From Heliopora coerulea (taxonomy: Eukaryota > Cnidaria > Anthozoa > Scleralcyonacea > Helioporidae): a stretch of DNA of 64,000 nt. The position numbers and the translations under genes are program-made. Positions 15,501 to 27,500 of the stretch are shown one piece after another. Numbering within the stretch: the stretch's first letter is position 1; each line of letters starts with the position of its first letter. Where the stretch lies: NCBI GenBank assembly GCA_030142905.1, contig JASJOG010000086.1, positions 992,001 to 1,056,000 on the forward strand. The letters are read 5' to 3'. The notes beneath the pieces are model-generated. The model was not told the DNA's origin and made no database searches. It saw only the letters and a list, made by a program, of their open reading frames with translations.

Positions 15501-18500
15501 AAATGTGCTGTACTACTTTCACACTTTTGTTTAGGTAACTACTGATTTACACCACGGCTGTACGGAAGGCCACACGGGAACTTCTGCTTCTGCTCCACTT
15601 GCAGCTGGTATCTTGGCATTAGCATTAGAAGCAAAGTAAGTGACGTTAATTCAATGCTTAATTCCATGGGATTTCAGTGGATGTTATAAAGTGGTTGGTG
15701 ACGTTCGAAGGACGATTAGTGTTAATCTAGGGTTACCAGTTAACCTGTGGTTTTTCAACGTATAAGGGCAATTTGATTGACCAGTGGAGTTTAAATATCA
15801 AAACATAAAACAGTTGTGAATCAATCCAGAATCTTTCAGGAAAAGTAAAACTTTCCACAGCAACATTCCCCTAACTTGTCCACAAATTGTTCACTTATCC
15901 AAGATTAAGCTGGTTAATCCTGAATTTAAGACGATTTAGATTTAATCGATACTATTTCAAAGTGACCTACAGACCAACTAAATTACACCAAATACTTTAA
16001 GTCTATATATTTCTCCTACATATATTGTGACACTGCCTTTCCCTGCATACTTTCGTTATGTCGCATGTTCCACTGTAACACCGCCCGCATTTGTTGTCGG
16101 CTTGTCAGCATGTAAATAAGGCTTCTTACTTCATGATGTCACCCACTTCTACATTTAAAGACTGCGAATATTTGATCTAATTAAATTCGTGACGACGACC
16201 TAGAAAGAAATTCAAAATTTACCAGTTCAAATTAACAAGCAACACTTCTCGTTTCTCTAATTTCAGCCCCAAGCTCACGTGGCGTGATTTGCAACATATA
16301 GTTGTGCGTACTTCCAAACCAGATAAACTTAAATCGAATGATTGGGTGTTCAATGGAGTTGGTCGTAAAGTTAGTCACAGATTTGGATATGGCTTGTTAG
16401 ATGCCAAAGATTTAGTAGAGACCGCCATGAAGTGGAAGAACGTTCCAGAAAAACATTCTTGCGTTGAGTCTTTGGACTCAAAACCAAGGTGAGGATACTT
16501 AAAGTGTCGCGCTGTTTATATTAAGAAGAAAATCAGATTAAGATGGCTTCCTACAGCTTCTATTTTTACATGTTGATAGTTATCAAGGTCTTCATTTACG
16601 CTTATATTTATTTTTATTGTAATGGTAAGTTCAGCATGGGTGCATCTGAATATAGAAAGACGACGAACATAAGATATTCATCAAATTGTGCGATACCTGT
16701 TGTATACGTATGTATTATATTACGATAGAGCTGGAATTTTGGCATATTTTCAGGGTGTTAATGATTAAGAAATTATCTGAAAATTGACATGAGAATGGAT
16801 AATTAATGAATAACGTAGGAAAATATCACGATAGGTTGACGAGACACCTTTTTAGGAGAAATAGCGTATGCCAATATTTAACTATAAACATTACATCTTG
16901 AATCTTCAAGGAACTGCACGGCAAATTTGAGTTGGAAATGACATCGTGTAACAAGGAAAAGGATTTTCTGACAAAAATAATTTTTTGTCAGAAGCAGAGA
17001 CTGTTTACTTTTTAAATAATTCAAGAAGTACTACCAGTTGTAAAACGTAAAGCTTTGATCAGGTATTTGCTGAATTCAGTTTTCACAAAAAGTATATCAG
17101 CTGACAAAGCCAGATTGAACCAGCCCAACAAATTCATACTATTAATATCTGATACTTGCAACTTGCTAGAACAATTCCCAGCAGAGGCACGATGGCTGTG
17201 GAACGAGAGACGAACGGGTGTGAAGGAACTTCAAACTACATTCGTTATTTAGAACATGTCGAGGTCGTGATTTCTTTGAAGTTTACAAGACGAGGTGATT
17301 TGACTATTTACCTGACTTCCCCGCAAGGCACACGGTCAACTTTACTGGGCAAAAGGAGACTGGATTACAATTCGGTGGATGGATTCAAGAGCTGGGTATT
17401 CATGTCCACGCATAAGTGGGGAGAAAATCCGAAAGGGAAATGGAAAGTTGAAATTGAAAATGCAGGTAAGTGAAAGAGACACGTGTGTGAAGTAAGGATG
17501 TTGCTTCCAATTGCAGTGTGAGTGAAGAAACGCCTGACCAGGCTGCCACCACTGACCTGCGCCTGTCTTCTTCATAGGCCTTCGCAATGTATCGTGGGAA
17601 GGTTATAAAACTTTTTATAGTAAAAAAAAACATGGCGACTGATCACATCATCCGCAACCATATCAACCGTCCTTCGATGAAATGTGCTAAATTTCCTCGA
17701 ACAACTTCCTAAAGTTGTTTTCGCAAATTCAGTCAAGAAAATCTCTAAATCTTACAAGTCAATTGGTCGATTTGTCGATCTAGTTAATTAAGCAAATTTG
17801 TTCTGCGGAAAATTTTTTAAGTTCTGGCTGGCCTTCACGCAACTGACTTTCACCCGACACATAACTAGAGTCTGTGGAAGAGACAGGACCAGTCTTAGCC
17901 ACTGGTCTTACGTAGCCGGTTTGAGAAGTGTCAGCGGTTCTGCCTCGACCTAGGCGCCTCGCGTTACGATTTATCGTGAAGAAAGTGGTTTGAATACTGC
18001 AGAAAGTTTTTTATTGCACTGGATTCCTTGGCTGAACAGAGCTTGTCGCTCCATTAGTCACGCTCGGTTTCTCTTATGAACTTACGAAATTGTCGTTTTT
18101 AGGTTCAAGTTCTAACACTGGAACGTTGACTGGCTGGCAGTTACGTTTTCATGGCACTGAAGTCGCACCAGGAGTTGGTTTCAAAAGCTGCGCCAGCGAA
18201 TGCAAGGGTGATTGCAGCGGACCAAAAGCTAGCGACTGCCTGGAGTGTGCTCATTACAAGTCCGCTGGCGTAAGTTCAACTTACTCAGCAGTGCGCCTGC
18301 AATACCGTAATTATGTCGCGTACTTGCATGCAGTAAAATTTCTCTATATTTATGCTGTCACTGACGTGGCAAAATACGGCACATTCTAGCAATGAGTTAC
18401 GCATCCTGACACTCTTCTCTTACTAACTTTTTGAAAGTTTGTGCATTTACTCTACTTTCAAAATCCCTTTAACTCATCATCTATAGGACCTTTTCATCAA

Positions 18501-21500
18501 ACGCCATCTTCGCCAATTCCTGCGCCAGTTTCTCCTCGAAACAAACTTTTCAAGAATGTGCCTGAAGTTTTACGTTTGACGGTAGACATACCAGACGGAG
18601 ATCGTTGGGGGAAAAGAGTAACCAAGGGAAAAAGAGCCCAGTAACAACCATTAAACATAGACTTTGTAAAATTGGTTCTATAGATCTAACTGGATGTTGC
18701 ACGAGGCAACGAAACGTCAGGTTAAACAAATCATTTTTACAATGCCCATGTTTCGAGCTTTTTTTTCTGGGCTCCCTTGTGCATACTTCGCCTCAAATTT
18801 TGCGTTGGAGTAGCCTTTTTGGGATACCGGTCTGCCGCTCTACCTGATCTAGGGATTGGAGACGAGTTTTCATCCAACTTAAGTGCACGAGATATTCTCG
18901 CGACAACTTTAACACTTATCCATGAGAGGGTATGCAGTGTTTCAATTCTATTTCAGAATCATCCTCAGAGATATACATGAACAGAAATTTTTCATGATAA
19001 TCTGACACTGCCGAAGTCAACTGAAAAATGTTGACTCGAGCGGGATTTGAACTCGCACCTTCGGGATACCGGTCCGCCGCTCTACCTGTTGAGCTATCGA
19101 GTCCACAGGGATTGGAGGCGAGTTTTTATCCTACCTAGTGCACGAGATGTTCTCGCGACAACTTTAGCAGTCCTTTTTGTGCGCGTTTCAAATCACAGTT
19201 CGTCGATACGGGTGCGAACAATGACCCGAAGTTCGGCAAGACTTAAGCAGTTTCTTTTATAAAATCTTCATGTGGACCTTAGAGAGTTAAGTTTATGTTG
19301 TTCTTGATTTGTAACATCTTCTTAAGTCCTAATCAAGGTTTCTTTCTTAGGACGGGTTGGGAGGGACAGAATTCTGTCACAGTGGATCGCCAAAGCCAGA
19401 CGCCTTGTCTTTTCTTTCTACTTTCATTTTTTTACCTTTTCTTCTTTATGTAATGTCATTGTAATTCTAGGTAAGTTAAATCCATGCATATATGTATACA
19501 TGCTTACGTGCACACGAACAGTCGCTTACGTACCAAAACACCAACGGCCACCCACCTCCCAGGGTGAATGACCCGTAGGGTGAGTGACCCTGGGTCATGT
19601 ATCCCTAGTGATTAATTACCTGTCCAAGGAGTGAATGAAAATTCAATACTATGTAGACAGTGTTAAGGTAAAAAGTTCAAAGCTTGGTAACTGTTGTAAC
19701 TGATCGCAAAGAGTTGTATTTGAGATTAGTCACGGCAGTTTTACCAACCTTTGAACTTTTTCCCGTACTTAACACTGTCTACGTAGTATCCTATTTTCAT
19801 TAAGGAATGAATAACCTTTGAACTTTTTACCTTATTTAACACTGTCTACGTAGTATCCTATTTTCATTAAGGAATGAATAACCTTTGAACTTTTTACCTT
19901 ATTTAACACTGTCTACGTAGTATCCTATTTTCATTAAGGAATGAATAACCTTTGAACTTTTTACCTTATTTAACACTGTCTACGTAGTATCCTATTTTCA
20001 TTAAGGAATGAATAACCTTTGAACTTTTTACCTTATTTAACACTGTCTACGTAGTATCCTATTTTCATTAAGGAATGAATAACCTTTGAACTTTTTACCT
20101 TATTTAACACTGTCTACGTAGTATCCTATTTTCATTAAAGAATGAATAACCTTTGAACTTTTTACCTTATTTAACACTGTCTACGTAGTATCCTATTTTC
20201 ATTAAGGAATGAATAACCTTTGAACTTTTTACCTTATTTAACACTGTCTACGTAGTATCCTATTTTCATTAAGGAATGAATAACCTTTGAACTTTTTACC
20301 TTATTTAACACTGTCTACGTAGTATCCTATTTTCATTAAGGAATGAATAACCTTTGAACTTTTTACCTTATTTAACACTGTCTACGTAGTATCCTATTTT
20401 CATTAAAGAATGAATAACCTTTGAATTTCTTACCTTATTTAACACTGTCTACGTAGTATCCTATTTTCATTAAAGAATGAATAACCTTTGAACTTTTTAC
20501 CTTATTTAACACTGTCTACGTAGTATCCTATTTTCATTAAGGAATGAATAACCTTTGAACTTTTTACCTTATTTAACACTGTCTACGTAGTATCCTATTT
20601 TCATTAAGGAATGAATAACCTTTGAACTTTTTACCTTATTTAACACTGTCTACGTAGTATCCTATTTTCATTAAAGAATGAATAACCTTTGAATTTCTTA
20701 CCTTATTTAACACTGTCTACGTAGTATCCTATTTTCATTAAAGAATGAATAACCTTTGAACTTTTTACCTTATTTAACACTGGCTACGTAGTATCCTATT
20801 TTCATTAAAGAATGAATAACCTTTGAACTTTTTACCTTATTTAACACTGGCTACGTAGTATCCTATTTCATTAAGGAATGAATATCCTTTGAACTTTTCA
20901 CCTTATTTAACACTGTCTACGTAGTATCCTATTTTCATTAAGGAATGAATAACCTTTGAATTTCTTACCTTATTTAACACTGTCTACGTAGTATCCTATT
21001 TTCACTAACGAATGAATAACTCCCCTATAACCACTGTTCACATCATGGCTTATTCGACCCTCGGTCGTCTATAGTAAAACTAGGTATTGTTGCTCGTGAG
21101 TGACTGGGAACTGGGTTTCAAGTAACCAAAAGTCACTGAATCCTGAGGTAACTTGTCCGTAACAGTTCCTTAACCCCTAACCCAGTGGCTCACCCAAAGG
21201 AAAGGCTTAGAGGGCTGAAGTCACTCCCATAGCGGCCACAAAAATGACTTCCATTTGCATCTACGAAAAAAAAAAAAATAAAGTAATATAAAATTTAAAG
21301 CTAGCGGCACAGAGGGTACGATAGCTGTGACAGACAACCGTGAAATGCGCTAATATCTGCGTCACCTGACTGGTAAGTTGTGTTATCATGATGCCGGAAT
21401 TGGCCTTAAAGTGATTTTAAAATATGAAATATTTCAGAGGGAGCATGCCTCCAGATCCCCCTAACGGTTGCCCATTGGTTGCGCCGTTCCTGTCCAACTC

Positions 21501-24500
21501 ACCCACCTACATTCACTGCACTCATAATTATACACGAACACTACCAATTACAAAAGCGAGTTTATTACTTCAACGAAGAACTTAGTCCTTGAAAGATCCA
21601 TTCCGCTTGCACGTCGTGCCTTCCCACGAACTAAATCTCAAAGAGTATGACACCATAATTTTGAGTTTTAATAATGTTCAGTAACATTTAAGTAATCTCA
21701 ATTGAGTATTTCTCGTTCAAAGGTTTGTGTAAAGGAATGCCCTGCTAACGAATACGCCGAATCCACTACGAAGGAATGTCTTTCCTGTAATAATCAGTGT
21801 TTAGAATGTTTTGGACCACGTGTTGATCAATGCAAGGCATGCAATCCTCCAGAACTACTCAACAACGCGACATGCGTCAAGAGTTGTCCCGAAGGAATGT
21901 TTGTGAACAAGGATCGACACTGTGAAAAATGCGATGCTCAATGTTTGTCGTGTAATGGTAGCGCAGCTTACTGCACAGCCTGTAAAGAGGATCATCAGCT
22001 TGAGTATAACAGGTGTGTCATCCACTGTCAAAAGAATGAATATGTCGAAGAAGATCGCTGTAGACCGTGTCACCCTTCGTGTGCTACATGTAACAATGGT
22101 ACTGCGTGGTCGTGCACTGAATGCGGAATAAGTATTATTACACCGGTTGGAAGTGTTAAACAACCTCTGTATTTGCACAGAGGTATGTGTGTCTCAACGT
22201 GCCCGTCTGGTTTCTATGGAGACAATCATCGGTGCTTCCCTTGTCACTCGTCGTGTAAACATTGCAAAGGATCGTTGGACACGGAGTGCCTTTCTTGCAA
22301 GGATGGACTGGTTAAAATAAGTAATGGGTCTGGTGTATGTCTGGATAATTGCCCGATTGGTAAGATAACATGCAATAATTCTTAAAAAGTTAAAAAGGTT
22401 GATAACTCCCGTAACTGATCTCAAAGAATATCAACGTTTCGAGCAAAGGTCCTTCGTCAGGAAAGAAACGTGTTCTGAAAAATCAGCTACGGCAGTTACC
22501 AACTTTTTAACTTTTTACCATATTTGTCACTGTATACGCAGTATTCAATTCTTATTGCAATAAATCATTACGGATTTTGGGGGAATGGTGAGCAATAACA
22601 GTGAGAGGACAAAGAGCAAAAGAAAATAAATTCGGACTTTATAAGGTAACTATCTTCACCTGCGTGGAAGCATGAACAAGATTCAGGGTTTGCTTGCGAC
22701 GATGCGAGGTGATGGATGTGGTACTGGTGAAAGCGGCAGTGAATAGGTCTTATCCTCTCAGAATTCATTTTAGTGATATAAATAAGTTTAAGAAGCATGT
22801 GGACTTCAGCTATTACAGCTCATAATCCACTTTTCTCCAGGTTACAGTCGTGGTATATCTGAAAATACATGCATCAAGTGCGGATCGGATTGCAGTGCGT
22901 GTGACCCAGATCAACCTTCAAGGTGTACGGCTTGTGACCGGGATCTGTTTTTGTGGAAACAAAAGTGTGTTCGAGCTGACACCTGCCCAGAAGGTACTTA
23001 TCCAGAACCAAGGACCCACAAATGTGAATACTGCCAGCCTTCATGCAAGACCTGCGTGGATCCGCCCACTTACTGCACCAGTTGCTCAGGATTTTTATAT
23101 CTCCATGGTGATAAATGCATTCCTGATTGTCCAATGGGGACGTATGGGAAAGATAACAAGTAAGTTTCAAGCGTTATTTACATCGCTGCACTCCCTAAGG
23201 AAGTATAGGGCATTACCAACCGACTGTCATCATTATTGCTAATACTTGGTTCCGTAATTTTCGGACTGGGTACATGCAGTACTTCTCCACACGACATCCT
23301 TAAACAGCAACACTTAATCATCCTTAATAACTAACTTATACGCATTAATTATTGACCTCACTAGTGTTTAAATCAGGTGGATATGGTTACTCGCGGTAGT
23401 TAAATTCGAGTGTTTAGTAGCTGGTTGATTTTTCAGATGCCGTACTTTTTGTACAAAACAAAATGTTTGATTAAAGCCAACTTAAAAGTTTGACATCTTC
23501 GTTATGCAGCTTAACAAACGGTTCAGTTCTGAACCATTATTATTATAGTATTTCTTAGGTGTTTATTTGTGTTTATATTAATTGATATTTAGGAAATAGA
23601 ATGCATTTGTTATCTTTCCAGAAAGTTAGAAATACGCGAGTGCAAGTCTGAACGAGAAATGCTTTATATTTACTTTGTGAAATAATCTGTAGAAATGGCA
23701 TCCGTTTTGTCCCTGTTGCCGAGGAAGCGTAAATTCTTCTTTTAGGCCAGGATAGCGTATGTAACGATGTGAGCTGTTACATGTTTCCATCTAGCCTTAA
23801 AAACACGGCTTTCAGTTTTACACAATTTCGAAACGTGTATTGAGTTAATTTGTTTGTGTATTGATTCGTTAATTGTAGATGTTTTCCGTGCTTCAGTAAT
23901 TGCACCAATTGCTACGGAGGCGGTGACAATCAGTGTCTTGGGTGCTCCAAAGGTCTCTATTTGTTCAAGAACAGCTGCGTAAAAAAGTGTCCTCTGGGTA
24001 TGTTTGTCGACATCACAACAAGAAGATGCGTGAACTGTTCGATGACTTGCGAAGGTTGCGATGGGGAAGCAACAAATTGCGTGAAATGCAAAGGTACAAC
24101 GATGTATGAACCGTCGGCCTTTGACTTACCACGATTAGATCATAAACCTTTCCTAGCAGGATCAGTCCTCTATTATTTTACTTTGACTAATGCCATACGG
24201 TTTTAGTCGTCGAAGGGAGACATCTTGCTCGGAAAGGGTCAGTACAATGTGCAGATTCAGTTGAACTACCCGAAGACCCTCAAAAAAAAAAAAAGAAAGG
24301 AAAAAAATACGACTTCGGCGCTTCGCGCTAAAAGCCTGTTCTCTGACTAGTTGGGATACGTACTTACGCCCGCCCTCACCTCGAGAAATATTCTGAAGGA
24401 AAGCTGGATAGAGTTTTTCAAGATTTGGCAGTTATACAATGTTGGTTTGGATTTTCGTTTAAAACTTATTTGGCTTTCTCATTCTTTGGCAAGCGAATCA

Positions 24501-27500
24501 TCCCAACAAGTAGACGCCAGATTGTAGAGATATGAGGACCCACGAGAGTCTTCTCACTTACCGGTGTTGGCGCCAAGGCAAGGTTTTCTCATTGATTACT
24601 TCAAGATCTTGGGTATTGGTTCGACCATGGATCGAACCTTTGGTCTTGCAGCTCGAAATTAAACGTGGTGACCAGCATTAATCGGGTGATATTAGTTTGA
24701 CCAACATAGTGAGACAAACGTTCTGTAAAGTAGAAACAGTCAAAGGGTTGTGTACTACCAAAAAATATATATAAGCGTGAAACTGACATTTCGAGTTTTC
24801 AGTTCCCCGCTTATATATATTTTGGCAGTACACAACCTGTTGACTGTTTCTATTTGATAAAAAACTGCCTACGTGGGACTTCTCTTACATTCCTGTGAAG
24901 GACAGCTGTTCGTTGTACAAGTACAACCAGTTACGTATATGATTACTGGACCTGAAAAGAAACTTCTCATGATAATCTGACACTAGCGAAGTCAACTGAA
25001 AAATGTTGACTCGAGCGGGATTTGAACGCGCACCTTCGGGATACCGGTCCGCCGCTCTACCTGTTGAGCTATCGAGTCCAGCATATGAAGTTTAGTTTGT
25101 AACACATTGCTTATCAGCTCAGCTCCTTACAAGATGTATTATCTCTTCTGTTCTTAGATGGTCTAGAGAAAGTCGACGGAGTATGTAAGTCGGTGTGTGA
25201 AGATGGAACGTTCCTCAACGGAACAACGGAACCGTCAAACAGTTCTGGTGCTCAGGGTAAACCAGAAAATCGTTGCTCCAAGTGCCACTCATCGTGTTTG
25301 ACCTGTGCAGGTGGAAGCAAATTTGACTGTCTTCGATGTAAAGGTGTAAAATTTCACGATCCGACGAACAGATTGTGTACATTTAGCTGTCCAGTGACTG
25401 GATTTTACGAAGATATCGGCAGCACATTATGTAAGCCTTGCTTAGCAGAGTGCAAAACTTGCTCCAACGAAAGTTCTTGTACGAAATGTAGACAAGGATT
25501 GGTGTTGCACAACATGAAATGTATAACAAGTTGTCCAGAAGGATTATACGCTGAGAAGGAAACTAATACGTGCATGAAATGCGACAGCAGGTGTAAGGAC
25601 TGTTCTGAGTCTCCATCAACTTGCGTCAGCTGTAATGCGCCTCAGATTCTTTTCAACGACCAGTGTATTAACCAATGTCCGACTGGAATGTTCTTATCTA
25701 AAGCGTTCAATCGCTGTCTTCCATGTGATGGCTCGTGTTCGACCTGCGTAGGTCCAGGGCGGACTCACTGTACGTCTTGTAAGGGTTCCATGGTCCTGTT
25801 TCAGAATAAGTGTCGGTTGGATTGCCCTGCTCGGTACTACTACAGTCCTGTGACTGAGCAGTGTCAACCGTGTGACTATTATTGCCAAAGATGCAACGGA
25901 GGTAAGGCAATTAGTCCATGTCTTGTCGTTCTCTTTCGAAATGAGTTATTTGCGCGAAAAAGAAAATGCCGCATCGTGTTCTGGTAGTTGTGGTCAGTCG
26001 ACGAAATAAGGGAAACCAACATTGGGATTTTTGTGGGCCTGTCTGAGGTGAACCTCAGAGGCGAACGAAGAGGAAGGGGTGCAGCCGAGGCGGCGATTAC
26101 GCTTTAGACAGTCGACAGATAAATTTCAAAACTGCTTGGTCTAACCTTGACCTTGGGGGTGCTAGTGGCACAGTGGCAGTGCACGAGTCTCTCACCACTG
26201 TGACTAGAGTTTGATTCCGGCTCCGTGCGCTTATGTGAATAAAGTTACCTTTGTCACATGTGAGAAGAGTGTGGTCCAGTTTGACTCTACCAAGCATCGC
26301 AGGTTTTCTCCGGGTACTCCGGTTTCCTCCTGTAGAAACAATGGACCCACGAGGGGTGGTCCTTACTGGACCTCTAGGGAGAACAGCTTTGCCAGCTGAT
26401 AGGGTTATCCAATATAAATTAAAAACACTTAACATTTTTTTACCTTACGAAGCCGTTCGCATTGGGAATCCTCTCCGCGTTAGTCGCGTTCTCCTCTGGA
26501 ATAGCCGCTGCACCTTGACAGCACGGTGGGAATGAAAAAATGTTTCGAAAAACTGTCGGAACTTTTGGGCAGTACTTTGTTATAAATGCAGACATGTGTC
26601 CGTTCAAGTATCTGGCGTAGCAGTGTTGACCCCCCGGCAAATGCTTAACGACCTCGAAACGTTTTTCTTACGGATAATAAATTACACGAAACGTTACAGC
26701 CTTATATACCAATAAAGGAAACAACTTCACAAAATGCAACGGCTCAAACAGCGCTGCTACTTGCCCCTTGTTCTTCTCCTCATTCAATCTTTGTTATTTT
26801 GTCCAGGGAATGGATTGTCCAATTGTACAAAGTGCATGACTCCATTCGTCCTGGAGAACCACATGTGTGTCAGAACATGTTCCGCAGGTCTCGTTTTGGA
26901 TCGAGAGAAAGAACAGTGTATTCCCTGTCACCCGTCGTGCGCCACGTGCTTTGGACCTACTCGCCGTGACTGTCTGTCGTGCAGGGACCGCAGAGCAAGT
27001 CTGGAGGGCTCCGTGTGTAAAGACAGTTGTGGCAACGGAAAATACCGGGATCCAGAGACATCGTACTGCGAGAGCTGTCACCCGTCGTGTAAGACGTGCA
27101 CGGGCGGCGGAAGGTTGGCTTGCAGTGCTTGTATTGAAGGACTGTTTTACTCTTCTGCCCTGAAACAGTGTTTGTCAAAGTGTAAAGAGGGACAATACCG
27201 CAGCAATGAGGTCTGCTACATGTGTAGTTCTTCGTGCAAAGCTTGCAAAGGGCCGTCGGGTAGTGACTGCTTGAGCTGTGCACAAAACCGATGGCTTTAT
27301 AACTCGACTTGCGTGAAAAGTTGCCCGGCGGACACGTATCAAGAGGAATCCAATGGTTTGATGGAATGCCGAAAATGCCACCCCTCGTGCGTCACGTGTA
27401 CAGGCGACGCTGCAAACCAATGCACGTCATGCCGCCAGGATCTTTATCTCGAGAAGAGCTCTTGTGTGAAGCAGTGCTCCGGCAAATTCCGTTTGGATGA

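Noticed and set aside
19748..21021. Regular repeat array resembling a CRISPR
   Set aside because: Units are contiguous 67-bp copies with no unique spacers, in a eukaryotic intron, and derive from a MITE arm.
24094..24206. Read-through of PCSK5-like exon 16 into the intron as an alternative end
   Set aside because: The extension enters a dispersed repeat (GGATCAGTCCTCTATTATTTTA family), and the normal donor and next exon fit in phase.
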